Positions 45,696 through 57,229 of a stretch of DNA of 64,000 bases are shown here, in pieces. This stretch comes from Branchiostoma floridae (Eukaryota > Chordata > Leptocardii > Amphioxiformes > Branchiostomatidae). Made by a program: the position numbers and the translations under genes. The notes beneath the pieces were generated by a model, which did not search any database, had not been told where the DNA came from, and saw nothing but the letters and a program-made list of their open reading frames with translations. Numbering within the stretch: position 1 is the first letter of the stretch; each line of letters opens with the position of its first letter. The DNA is taken from assembly GCF_000003815.2 (NCBI RefSeq), contig NC_049980.1, positions 28,135,273-28,199,272 of the forward strand, given 5' to 3'.

Positions 45696-46889
45696 ATGAC
45701 AAGGTCGTGGTCAGGTAAACCTCCGGGGATCTAGGAGGAGAGGAACAGTAAGCCGTTGCCACACGAGGCTAATTCTTCTGACAAATTATTTCACCTATTA
45801 GACTATTTTTTGGCATTTTACGTGCACCCCACGGAGTCTGCTGGAGACTATGAGCCTTTCCATGTTCCTGGGTTTGCAGCAGATTGAAGTGATATTGATC
45901 TGAGAATGTCCATGACAGCGGTACATCGCTTTATTAGACGGCGAAAAGACCCGAAAATCGATGGATGCCAACATCTCGGCGCGGGCCGTGTCCAATTTAA
46001 TCGCGCCACGGATGACGGAGGAAACGCAATGGCGGGCCCGGGAAAGGCGTGACATGACGTTAATATCTGAAACCTTGAATACCAACCTCCAAGCAGACGT
46101 GAGGAGGGAAGGTCTTATAACAAGAAAGGCAACATTTGTAAGCAAATGCAACACGTGTACCTTCACATGTTTTAACCTAACAAAGTACTGCTCTGTTAGG
46201 TTTTGCTTAAACAATACCATATGTACTAGTATATGGTGACCAGCCCCTCCAGTTTTGTCCTGCCACTTGCTACACGATGTAACGGAACAGCGCAGGGTGT
46301 CTTCTACTTTACCAGTCTGGTGGTGATTGCCGTCTGGTCCAGGGCATTGACCTTATTCATTTGTTTGGAGAAAAGGAGGGGAAGAAACTAGGAAAATACA
46401 ATATGTGAACGTAAGTGCATCTGTTATCCCGTTTTGGTAGACTTTAGTAAGGTTCTGATGAGTCAAAAATAAAAACGGAGGAGCTAGCTATAGAGAGGGT
46501 ACTTTTTTTCAGCACGCAGAGCCAGGACTCCCCCGTGACTACTGTAGCCCTCTTTGGGCTAATACATTACAAATGTCACAGTCCTTTCCGATCAAAGTCT
46601 GCCTGTAGATGGAGTAAAATAGACTCCGTTCAGAATTATACAGACTATGGGATGTCTCAGCCTCTGGATCGGCAGTCCTTATTCTTCTCTAGAACCACGA
46701 GATCCCTCTCATCTGTCTTGATACGTACCGCTTTAATTGTCACCCGGGCTCACTAGAATGCTCGAGGGTTGGGACTGTCTGCACAACTTGTCAGAAGACC
46801 ACAAATTTGACAAATTGGTGGCCTTGTGGTGGGTGTACCGAAAGTGCGCAATGAAACAAAATGGAACGAAACAACAACGGAACGAGTGT

Positions 46890-47301
46890 TTCTAAATGGA
46901 TCGAGTCGAACTCAAAATCTGGAGGTACTGAGTTCGAGTCTCAGGCAGGCCCCGATATTGTGCCATTTGGAAAGACACTTTACAACAATTTCCTCACTTG
47001 ACCTAGGCGTGAATGAGCACCCGCGTCGGACGTCCCCTGATATGATTAGTTTGAAAGGACGTTAAAATGGATGTCCCGTGTTTGAGGAGAGCCACACCTC
47101 TAGAACGTTAGGCGCCTATGTCACAAGTTTATCACAATGAATATGCACAATGCCTTCTATTGAACTATTTTTAGTCCGGCCTTGCCCCTTTGTGGAAATG
47201 TCTGAATGGGTGAAAATATTCTGTCTGGATATTCAGTCAAAATCCTGATTGTTACGCTATGAGGCGACTTACCTGGCATGTGATACAAACAAACAAACAA
47301 A
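46890..47301 (+). mobile_element. tRNA-derived SINE, head to tail
   Basis: An A-box-like TGGATCGAGTCG and the B-box GAGTTCGAGTCTC form the head. The body follows (TGCCATTTGGAAAGACACTT, CCTCACTTGACCTAGGCGTG, GTCCCGTGTTTGAGGAGAGC). The 3' part TTACGCTATGAGGCGACTTA leads to the tail CAAACAAACAAACAAA. It is the most complete + strand member in the window, and the tail shows reverse transcription from the RNA 3' end. Confidence 0.75.
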
Positions 47302-48754
47302 GACATACGTGTGGCATCAACGAGTCGGATCCACTGTAGACTCATCGAGTAAGCCAAAAAAATCTTTGTATCCGTCGGTCTATACATGGAACGTCACACT
47401 CAAAATCTAATCCTTTTACTATCAGCTCAATACGGAAGCTAATGAAAAATCAAACTTTTAAGGCCATGATAGTCTTTTACAACTTACTGTACTCTTACGG
47501 TCAAAACTCCAGAAGAATACTTTTTATCCAGATTCCCTTTAATTCTACCACTAATCATTCCTTACATCATATGGAAATGTCAAAGATTTGATTAACATTT
47601 AAGCAGACTTTTGGCGACGCCAGCGTTTCCGACGTGACTTTTAACCAGCTAACGGTTAGCTCACCAGGATTTGTCTGTCTGTGGTTCGATAGTCCGATTG
47701 CCGAGTCTGTGAGGAAGCTATTTGTCACGCTGTACCTGAAGGATGGTTCTAGAAAGTGCATTGGTCAGCCCGACGTCTCCTCTAACTCTAACCTTAAAGA
47801 GAGTGTGTGGGAGGAGGAATGACAACGGATTTTAGTGTCAGTGATTGTGCCCAGTACTGAGGAATATCTTAAGCATTTGCCTTGACGATTTGAACAGAGG
47901 AGGCGTGGTATACTTCTATGTATTGTGTGCAATGCGCATTTTATAGTGTACATCCCAGGTTGCTGACTGTACGTGCATTGAATTGTCATGTTGCCATATT
48001 GTCATAAACACAACTTAACCAAACAATATCGTTTTTCTAACATAATCCATATGTCCTCCAAACATCCAAACAAGAGGAAGAGGGTTAATAGGGACAGCGA
48101 TTTCTTTCATCTGCCATACTGGTGGGAGGCATACGAAATAAAACGCCGTCACTACTAAAACCTTCTTCCCCGATGTAACGCCTTACGTCTACTTGGAGAA
48201 TAGATACGTCTCATATACTTGTAATAAGTACAATGGATAAGCTCGTCAAGCGATGCAGCCTTAGAGTCACATCAGTATTTTATGCTTTATATGTTGCCCC
48301 TTGGAGGCCTGAACGTACGGTAATCAAGAATAATTGTTTTTTAAACTGCTAAAATGTCTCGTTGAATCGTTCGTTAACTATGTGCATACCTGATCGTAAC
48401 GTCTTTATGTGTATTACATTACAGTCAATCACGCTGTAATTCATCACTTCATGTTTTTTATTGCGCGCGTTCAATACATCAGCATCTTGAATGACAGTTT
48501 GGGGAATTTCCTCGATTAGTAACAAACTATGCTGATCGATAACAATTTTTTTGACACCATTAGCAGTAAGAAACTTTTGGAAACGCTATTAGAAGTAAAG
48601 ATAGATAATATTCATAGATTTTTCTTGTGCATACTAATACTCAAAATACTCGTGTACTTTAAAGCGTTAACGTTTGTTCATTCCTTTGTTCAGGCTCTTG
48701 AAGAGCCAAGTGGCACGATGGCAGCAAGTTTCCTGGCTATTTCAGTAGTAGGGT

Positions 48755-48980
48755 ATATTTTTTACAGGGAAGGGGTTGCTAGTCCTTCCCCTTTAACGTG
48801 CTTGAGGCCCCTCCTCGAACACGCGACCTCCTTTTTCACGACCCTTCTAAATGACGTGTGCATCCCCAACCGATATGCCCCACCCAGCATTGAACCAGGG
48901 TTTCCAAGTCAGCCGAACCCTCATAGCCCTCCAAATGGAACCTGACCAGCCCTATCGTAAAGGTTTTCCACCCGAGGCCA
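48755..48980 (-). mobile_element. tRNA-derived SINE copy
   Basis: On the minus strand GGAAACCCTGGTTCAATGCT is a B-box-like head. The body words GGAGGTCGCGTGTTCGAGGA and CACGTTAAAGGGGAAGG follow. It accounts for part of the 138-residue open frame on the plus strand here. Confidence 0.6.
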
Positions 48981-50239
48981 TCTTTTCTGTCCGCTATGAC
49001 ACGTCCAAAGCTTCTGGCAGTTACTGTGAGAAGTCAGCCATAACCATGACATGGACGTGACCGGACTTTTGCCCTACAACATTTACTCAGCAACACCCAC
49101 TTGCCACTAGAGGATGAGACCGCTCTGACTCTTTGACAGGCTACTCGACGGATTTCGTAGTTGAGAACAATTTTTTAACGTTTTGTGTCTTTTGTACTCT
49201 TTTGAATCAAACTTTTGCATCTTACATCGTATTCCAGTGATAATTCAAATTTTGCTTGCTGTACGGCTGTCGCCATTTATGTAGAAAGGGGGTCAGACAC
49301 CTGCTTCGCATTTCGTCTACCTCGGTTATACCTTCAGTTCGTTTCTATATGTTTCAAAATCTAGCCACTTGTTTAGTGACTTTTTACACGATGCTTTGTC
49401 ACAGATATCAGTGCTTAAGTTTTTAATTGGTAGCTAGCTAGCTAGTTTAATGTAATATATGGTTCTCAATTTGGATTACAGGTAGATTATTGGGAAAGGG
49501 TATGTGCACGTATCCTGTTAGTTATGTGCAATGGAGTATTCAACAACATAGAGAGATAGATCAATGTTTGTCACAGTAACGTTCGGTATCGGATCCGGAG
49601 GAAACGCGATTCAAATGCAAAACAACAAAAACGCAGGGTCCGCATTCGTACAGTAAGACCACGACTTGAAGTATAAAAAATGCACCATTATCTATATGTT
49701 CTTTCATGTCCGCATTTCAAAGGCAGAAAACTACCGAGCTCGCCATTTCACGCCCTGCCTTCACCACATACGTCCATTAACAGGTCTTTAAATGCAACCG
49801 TAGATACAGCATTTGTAGGTACACATCGCCGCCAAGTGTGATTCATGAAAGCCTTTTAACCACGTCGAAGCGTCCATACGCATTTGTCAGCTACTACGTT
49901 ACAACAAAAAAGTGCAGAAAGTGATTGAATTTATCTAGACACTTTAAAACGCATTGTTCATACGCTTTTATGTTCATGCACTAGTCCCAACGTTACGTCG
50001 GGAAACATGAATGTTAGACAAATGAACACAATGTATCTGTGTGGTTGGGTAAGCTGGTTCCGTGTGAGTAATGGACGGTACATGCGACTCTTAATGCGTG
50101 CGGAAATGGGCTATACTTTAGGAAAGAGATGCCTAATGGTATCCCTCCATCAACAAAACCGCATCAAAGCAGTCTGGCATCAGGACAGAGCCTTCTGCGG
50201 GGATGCTACATCGGTAAAACCCTGGAAAAAATGAGACAA

Positions 50240-51310
50240 TGAAATTCAAAAATCTCACAATGGTCTTTCAGTGAGCGCTGCGTGATCGTCAAGGTCTCTT
50301 AATGACCCGTCAGTGGTTTCAATGATCGATTAATGATTGCAAGGGTCGTTCAATGATTTTTTGATGATTTTAAAGGTCTTCAATGATCTCTCATCAGATC
50401 TCTCAATGATTGTTCGATGATCACAAAGGAAGATTTTGCAGTGATCATCATTGCATTCAATGATCTATTATTGATGATTCAAAGTCCTCAGTGATAACCA
50501 AGGACTTTCAATCGTGAATTTAACGATCTCAGTGATTTTGCGTTGATTTTTATTGTCTTTTAAAGATCCTTCAAGAAGATCCGAGCTTGTCAATGATATC
50601 TCTACCATCTTTCAACTATCACGATGATCGGTCAATGTTTGTCAAGGACATCTAACTATATTTGGATGATCTTAGTACTTTTGCCATGGTTTTTATGGTC
50701 TTCCAAAGCTGATCTTCAATGTCTGTCATCCTGCACAAAACTCGGTATTTACCAATGATGATATACACCGGGTTAATCTGGCAATGGTTGCTTTGGGTGA
50801 TACACGGCGCCAGTATAGTTTTCCTGATCTGTCACTATCGGTAAATCCCACGAGGCCTCAATATCTAGTGATAACTCCAGGTAGTATTAATCTATTACGT
50901 GATTATGTCCAAGTTAGGTCAGGCAGGTATACATGTCTGGGATTGCTTACATGTTTCTCCACTGATATTCGAAGGCCTTTCAATGAACAAATACTACTAC
51001 TGATACTACTACTACTACTACTATGTCAGTCTATACAGACCATGACTCTCTAATAAGGAACTAGACGAAAATGGGAACTACAATACTCAATACTCTTTCA
51101 ATTATTTCAATATGATCATTCTATAATCGAGAAGGACTTCTAGCTATCTTTTGAATGATCTCAATACTTTTCCAATGATACAATAATCTTCAAAGTCCTT
51201 CAGTGATCTTTCAATGATGTCCAATGTTCATTCCCTGAACTCATTGGTTCTATAATGATCTATCTACAATCTTTCAATGACGTCAATGACCAATGATGTT
51301 TGGTGGCTTA
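50240..51310 (+). repeat. TCAATGATC-word field
   Basis: Dozens of variants of TCAATGATC, CAATGATT and TTGATGAT lie at irregular 10- to 40-bp spacing, densest at 50310-50620 and 51110-51300. A TACTAC trinucleotide run sits at 50990-51025. This looks like a very degenerate minisatellite or a cluster of related binding sites. No coding frame is conserved. Confidence 0.75.
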
Positions 51311-51437
51311 TCAGCCGCCCAACGATCTCCATATGTGCATGCATGTCTCTTAAGGATGTTGCTTGTCGATAGCCAAAAAATGCCACCAGGACAAGTCAAC
51401 TACACTATGTCCACGTAGTAAGATACGCAAGATACAT

Positions 51438-51553
51438 CAGTTAGTAAGCAACTGGATAGCTTTGTAAACTGTCTCAGGCTTAACGTAGTGGACTTCTCTG
51501 TGTACTTGAACCGTCTGGCCATTTTTGAAAGCTATCTAGTTGTTTGAGTAACT
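51438..51553. mobile_element. Foldback element
   Basis: CAGTTAGTAAGCAACTGGAT, then AGCTTT, on the left pairs with AAAGCTATCTAGTTGTTTGA, then GTAACT, on the right. The arms are about 26 bp. It shares TTACTCAAACAACT with the hairpin at 32888-32964. Confidence 0.65.
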
Positions 51554-53300
51554 TTGAGACCTGGGTAACGATTTTCCTACGTAAAGTACACTTTGGTACA
51601 GCTGCCTTTGAGTCCACCCCCGGGATAGCTCTGGGGAAGAAACGCATTCAAAGTAAGCTCCACCATTAGTCGATAAGAATGTAGATGGACGGACGTGCAG
51701 ATACAGATTCCATCTTTATCTGTGACGTCCATCTTCGTGTTTTATGGTTGTGAGCATGCCGGCATGTTCCGGTCATTCAAACAAGTTTCCATCGATACGG
51801 CAATTAGATTGCATCTCAAACGATTGTTGCTTCGTAATATTTCGTATATAAACCCTAAAGGCGCGGTTATATATGTCGTAAAATTTGTAAGGAAAGTTTT
51901 TATTTCTAAAAGGCCTTTTTGGCCGTTCCCAACGCTCTACGAGAAAACAGTTGAATTTCACGACTGCCCCAAAAAATGTCTATTTGTCGGCAACCTACCG
52001 TTTCACTTATAGCATGTGATTAAGGACTTATGTCAGAAATAACTCGTTGTGGGTTCTGTTTCATACCTTCAATTTTTTTCATGTCTGAAAGAAATCCTTA
52101 CCGAAACAGTCCACTAAAATAGCAGCTTATTATAGAAATCAATACGTGTTTATGATAACTAGCCTTCATGGTCCTCAATGATAAAACCCCACCAAGTCAA
52201 TGGTATATTGTCATTGTCATGTTGTAAGCAACTATGTGCTTTAAATCTTTGTAAGTATGTATACGTGCTGCTGTTTAATTGATGCCTGTTGTATTTGATG
52301 AGGCTTGTATATTTAATTTATGGACCATTAGTGGAGCTTAAGTGTGTCAGAATAAAGTCGAACCAACTTTAGCGCGCGGAAATAGAGTCACGTCTGAAAC
52401 AAGATGGAAACGTTACAAGCATTGAAGCAGACGTGTCTTGACGGAGTGTTAAAGCGAGGTTTATGGAGAGTGCAGATGGCATGTAAAGGCGAGGCATTTC
52501 ACGCTGCCGCGACTCTGTCAAACACCGCGCGGCTCATGCACTTTGACGGCGGGCCAATATAACGATGATAAACGCGCAGAGCTCTTCATTTTACCTGCCG
52601 CGTTTTCAAATAAAGATTTCAATATATTCAATCCTATAGATGAATTTGATTGCATTCTAGTAGGAAACAACCCTTATTTTGTGCAAATAGGTAAATATGT
52701 CAAAAAACATTAAGACCTAACAGCGGGCAGTATATTATTATCAACATGTTGATAAATTCTTCTACCTGTACGTTTAAACTCCATTTGTGTCCACTTTTAT
52801 AGTACATGTAAAAGTATGCAGTGCAATCACCGTAGAGTGTAATAGGGGCGTAATCGTTTGGGTGTTATTAGAAACATTTCAAGCAGCACATGTGTAAGCG
52901 ATTAACATATAACGTAGCTACTCAGTATTGATTTGCCATGTAACAAGCCTATTCGTGTATTTACTGGCTTTTCTGATATTATCTCACTTTGTAAATAATA
53001 TTATATTGTGTATGGCTGGTTGAGTAGCCAACAGGACATCGATTGACAACACCAGAGCTATTTAGCCATTTATAGAGCAGATGATAAATGCATCAAATGG
53101 TCTTTTCGTCGCTTTTGAGTGAACAAAAGGTTGCTATTGATTGCAATTCTTAGTTGTTATGCAGTTAGGTCCGTCAGGCTGGTAAATCTCAACATAATTT
53201 CCTTAGGTGCACAACCTCATTTCCTTCTCTACGTTTCGACAGCTTGCTGTGTAATTCCGAGTTAAGTAACATGTTGTATATACTTTCTGCACTTCTACAG

Positions 53301-53415
53301 ATACCGACTGAGCATGGACCCGATCATGAGATCGTCACGTGTGCACGCGTGCAAGCCTGACACCAAAATTGCCTTCATCAAGCTCCACAAGACGGGCGGG
53401 AGCACCATTATGCAG
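53301..53415 (+). CDS. GAL3ST-like exon 2: 5'-PAPS-binding loop
   Basis: After ACTTCTACAG the frame reads YRLSMDPIMRSSRVHACKPD, then TKIAFIKLHKTGGSTIMQ. The FIKLHKTGGST segment (residues 56-66 of the model) is the 5'-phosphosulfate-binding loop of galactose-3-O-sulfotransferases, which contacts the PAPS sulfate donor. The first base completes the split arginine codon of exon 1. The exon ends on a codon boundary at ATGCAG|GTCTGC. Confidence 0.93.
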
Positions 53416-53454
53416 GTCTGCAAGACTCATTAGCATATAGCCAGACGACGTCAA

Positions 53455-53567
53455 CCAATCAGATGCCCCATTCTATATTGGTTATGACGCCGTAACGTCA
53501 GTTATTAGTTGATATGTATCGCTCCGTTTGATTGGTCAAAGACCTGTGCATGTCTGTTTCTGATTGG
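53455..53567. promoter_or_regulatory. Cluster of four NF-Y (CCAAT) boxes in intron 2
   Basis: CCAAT at 53455 (AACCAATCAG) and inverted ATTGG at 53477, 53531 and 53563 all have flanks fitting the NF-Y consensus. GACGTC and AACGTCA cAMP-element-like words sit between them. Four such boxes in 113 bp could be an internal promoter or enhancer. Function is inferred from motifs only. Confidence 0.35.
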
Positions 53568-54060
53568 TTAATGTCCTTTGTATCTCTTATTCTGATCGAT
53601 TCGTTTATTGCTTCGCTCACTCGTTGGTTTTATTCGGTGGTTATTGCAAAGGACCAAGCGTTATAACACTACAAACACCTCGGGGTGGATGATATACCTT
53701 TAGCAAATATCATTAGCACACGTCATTGTACTTATTTTTGCACTTGTAAGGCTAGTAAGTAAACACAGACCGTCTAAACTATATGTATTGAATAAGTGCC
53801 AAAGTAATTCCCTATTGTGTGTCATTTGTGTAACCTAGTAAAAACTACTTGTATCTGTGAACGCATTTGCTGTGCATCGTAATCGTTTTATTGGTTTTAC
53901 TACATGTGTATTGTGCAGTTACCTGGACTATCCTTATATGATAACCTCCGGCTAGTGGAGTAGCCTTGACTGTATGTTGTTTCATGCAGCCGAATAATGA
54001 TCAAATTAATTCGCCCCTGTCAATAGTTTAACAGAGACTGTTCATCTGCTCCCCACACAG

Positions 54061-54150
54061 GTCTTACACCGCTTCGGGTATCTTCGCAACCTCTCTTTCG
54101 TGCAACCGAGCTCCAACAACATCAACCAACTCTACCCATACGGCCTTCAG
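54061..54150 (+). CDS. GAL3ST-like exon 3
   Basis: Thirty codons between CCCCACACAG and CTTCAG|GTATTG read VLHRFGYLRNLSFVQPSSNN, then INQLYPYGLQ. This continues the helix after the PAPS loop (xxLHRFG is conserved in the family) into the variable segment before the catalytic domain core. It is phase 0 at both ends. An N-glycosylation sequon NLS is at residue 79 of the model. Confidence 0.92.
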
Positions 54151-54469
54151 GTATTGAAGGAATGAATTCATGGATGAATGCATGGATTTTATACTAATAT
54201 TTGTGGTTTCGAAGTCAGTAACCTTTCGTCTTGGCGAAAAGATAGAGAATTTAAATGCTGAAAATGCTGATTGTTGCGCATCCGACGTGTATGCTGCTGG
54301 AAGGGTCTTCCGTTTAATAATACGAAATCCGAAGTAATGTTGTTGGTCACTCTTCTTTATACTTTGTCGGTACATATCAAAGCTGCGCATGTCAAACATA
54401 GCACATCAGGACAATGTATTTTTGTTAGGTCAACCTAATTTCATACACATTGTTTCTATTGTTTTGCAG

Positions 54470-55543
54470 GACATCCGAAAGTACCTCCCACCCGAGGGAA
54501 AGGAGTTCGACATCTTGACGTATCACACCATCTACGATAGAGCCAGGATAACTCAGCTGCTGTCTGGGAACGCCACCTTCGTCACCATCCTCAGGGAACC
54601 GATGGACCGCCTCAAGTCTGCCTTCAACTACTACCAACTGGCGAGGAGGTTCCGCATTCCCGGAAGGAACGCCCTGCAAACGTTCCTGGAAAATCCGGAA
54701 AGATTCGATAACAAGGTCGATCTGCGCTCCTCAGGCGCGCCCATATCTGCAACCAAGAACCCGATGGCAGTAGAGCTGGGTTACCCCCTCAAGGATCTGT
54801 CCTCCAACCTATCTACAAGTGTGAGGGACAAGAACATCCGGGACTTTGTAGACAAGATCTCGCGAGAGTTCGGGCTCGTGATGGTGACGGAGTACTTCGA
54901 CGAGTCCTTGGTGCTGCTGAGGCGGCTGCTGTGCTGGGACATGCAGGACATCCTCTACTTCAAGTACAACAGCTACGAGTACGAGCTGCGGAAAAACACC
55001 GTGTCTGAGCGCCTGGTGCAAAACTACCGGCGGCACAACGCCATCGACTACGCTCTGTACGAGCACTTCAACCGGACGTTGTGGAGAAAGATCAACATGG
55101 CGGGCGGCAACTTCCAGGAGGAGCTGGCCCACTTCCGGTGGCTGCAGGACAAGATGAGAACTCACTGTAACCGGGAGTTTTACGACTTCGCTCCCATCTA
55201 CATAGGCGAGACGGCCTGGAACGCCGGGTTTCGCATAGACGCCACGTTCTGCACGTGGATGAAGACGTGGCACATGTGCTACTTTACCTTACTCAGGGAT
55301 AGGAACGTAAGGATTCAGCAGGACAAGCAGAAGCTGCCGACAGCCAAGAGGCTGCCCAGGACAGGCGGGATCTACTCCGATCCTTACTGCGTCCTGTGCG
55401 AGAATATAAAGAAGCACTGCACCGTCCACGAGTACGTCACTCATCTGTACCACGAGGGGTTCCTGTCGCCCTCACAGTCCAGCTCATCAAAAATAACAAG
55501 CATCAAATCTCGACATGGCGGGAAGCCACAACCCATTTCTTGA
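54470..55543 (+). CDS. GAL3ST-like exon 4: catalytic domain to stop
   Basis: After TTGTTTTGCAG the last exon encodes 357 residues and TGA at 55541. The whole model is 456 residues, inside the usual 420-490 range. The protein is predicted to sit in the Golgi membrane and move sulfate from PAPS to the 3-OH of galactose on glycolipids or glycoproteins. FVTILREPMDRLKSAFNYY (residues 137-155) is the 3'-phosphate-binding strand-helix. VTEYFDESLVLLRRLLCWDM, then DILYF, is the family's characteristic later motif. N-glycosylation sequons occur at residues 133 (NAT), 212 (NLS) and 300 (NRT). The C-terminal part carries a cysteine-rich stretch (PYCVLCENIKKHC). The 384-residue open frame begins earlier, in intron 3; the acceptor at 54469 sets the true start. 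Which vertebrate GAL3ST paralogue is closest cannot be told here, so no number is given. Confidence 0.95.
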   Translation, partial: DIRKYLPPEGKEFDILTYHTIYDRARITQLLSGNATFVTILREPMDRLKSAFNYYQLARRFRIPGRNALQTFLENPERFDNKVDLRSSGAPISATKNPMAVELGYPLKDLSSNLSTSVRDKNIRDFVDKISREFGLVMVTEYFDESLVLLRRLLCWDMQDILYFKYNSYEYELRKNTVSERLVQNYRRHNAIDYALYEHFNRTLWRKINMAGGNFQEELAHFRWLQDKMRTHCNREFYDFAPIYIGETAWNAGFRIDATFCTWMKTWHMCYFTLLRDRNVRIQQDKQKLPTAKRLPRTGGIYSDPYCVLCENIKKHCTVHEYVTHLYHEGFLSPSQSSSSKITSIKSRHGGKPQPIS

Positions 55544-56560
55544 CCTACATATTTTAAACAGAGGACAGAGACCTTCAAATTTAGCCTTCGAAGCGGGCTC
55601 AGCAGCTTGCGTTTTGATATTGCTACTTGTTTTAAATGGTTACGCGCTATTTTCTGATTACAATTGTCGTGTGATTTACGCCATCTTATACACCATTTGC
55701 TGACATGAACCCCGTGCGCAGTTGCTATTAAAATAACATGAAAGCCGAATCAAAAGAAAATGCAAACTCTGCTAATAAGGTCCATTTTCCACATTTAAAC
55801 TGTGATCAGAGAACAATGCGTAATCATAACAAAAACAGCAATGATAAATGCCTGCAACGGTGTCTGCTTGGAGGCTAATTGTCGATCGGTACCTAGGCTT
55901 ATGTAAAGATTTACGAGATTTTTCATTGAAGACAACGAGAGAAACCTTTGCCTTTTCATCCTACACAATTGTGCCTCAGAAATAATCTACGATAGCATTT
56001 CACACAGCTGATCGTGATTTTGAGATGTGTGGAGTAGGGTACGAATACACGCTGCTAGTTCTAATAAACGTAGACATTGAGGAATGTTGTACCGTCGATG
56101 AGTGAGATGGTTGTAAACTTGCTACGCACAGAGTCGTATTTATTTTACAGTGATGCAGCGTAACAGATACAATGCTGTATACTATGTATACTATATATAC
56201 TTGTTGATGTAAAGCGACTTGACTTTGTCAAAGTTTGGTAGCTATATAATGAATGTTGTCAATAATCCCGGGATCCGAGATTTGCTTCTAGATTTACTGA
56301 TCAATGAAAGCCTGACCAATAGGGGGTTGAGGGAGGGAGTCGTTTCCTCCGGTCAGCAATTCAATTTGCGAATATTTTTGTATGTTATTCGGGCCGGGTA
56401 TTCTTTGTATTCTCTGATTGTTATAGTTAACGCTTTTTGGTCGTTCTGTTTTTTTCCAATAGCTGGCCTTCGACCTCATCAGAAAACGAAACTGGTCAAA
56501 CTGACGGGAAATGAACCTAGTCTGGGTTGTTATATATGGAAATAAAGGGACTTTTGACAA
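55544..56560 (+). other. GAL3ST-like 3'UTR
   Basis: A/T-rich noncoding sequence follows the stop. ATTAAA near 55725 and AATAAA at 56540-56545 (GGAAATAAAGGG) are candidate poly(A) signals. No other gene is seen. Confidence 0.45.
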
Positions 56561-57229
56561 GCTTCATCCTCGTCCTATGTGTAATATATCTCTCTAAACA
56601 CCAATTGGTGGATGATTGTTATAGTAGAAAGCGGGTGACGTGAACATTGTTGAGTTGTGCCAAATGCAAAAAACACACCAAAAAACATGCAGCACAGAGT
56701 CACAAAAAATGCTAAGTAAAACTTAACAATGACAGATTTAAGCTTTCTAAGTGGATGATGAAATGGGACATCATGAAGTTTTTGGCGTTCAGACGATCAG
56801 AAATGAGAGACGATGCCATGGGCACTTGCATGTTGAACGCTATAGTCGATGAAATTATCACAGCGTTCTTTCATAGGTTTCTAGCCCTCTGAACATACGA
56901 ATGGGTCGGTACAATTTCTTCACACGTCCGAGATTTAGGCCGGCCAGACGGCAGGTTCTAATGGCGCATATCATCGTCCAATCATTGCCGCCGGTCTGTC
57001 CGACTCTGGCGCAGGAGGCGTGTCAAATGAGAAAAACTCTCTCATTTCCCCTCATCAATAATGAAGACCCAGTCTTCCACACAAACGTGATGAGACAGAG
57101 ACATAGTCAGTGCAGCCCGACTAAATCAATCTTCTAGTTACCCGTCAAATAAACAGGCCCCTATAAGGCTAACGTGCGTCATGACATCACATCCCCTCCC
57201 CCGCCAGAATTTAACGAAACCGCCTTTGT

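Larger units (their letters stand above)
38169..53300 (+). other. 15-kb first coding intron of GAL3ST-like gene
   Basis: No further coding exon was recognised. It contains tandem duplications (38965-39172, 40690-41040), one assembly gap, a MITE half, SINE copies, a LINE 3' end, a higher-order repeat array (43054-44290) and the TCAATGATC field (50240-51300). GC-rich unexplained blocks at about 41760-42070 and 45940-46090 could be regulatory. Stretches such as 44300-45500 and 51600-53280 show nothing specific. Confidence 0.6.

Noticed and set aside
45798-46220. 140-residue minus-strand open frame
   Set aside because: Mixed composition without recognisable domain. The GC-rich core at 45940-46090 looks more like noncoding regulatory DNA.
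48529-48945. 138-residue plus-strand open frame
   Set aside because: Its second half is an antisense tRNA-SINE, and the first half is hydrophobic A/T-rich sequence with no splice support.
49432-49445. GCTAGCTAGCTAG palindromic run as a regulatory site
   Set aside because: It is a simple tetranucleotide repeat too short to interpret.
54809-55273. 154-residue open frame on the minus strand
   Set aside because: It is antisense to the GAL3ST catalytic exon, whose + strand frame has clear family motifs. The composition is typical of a shadow.
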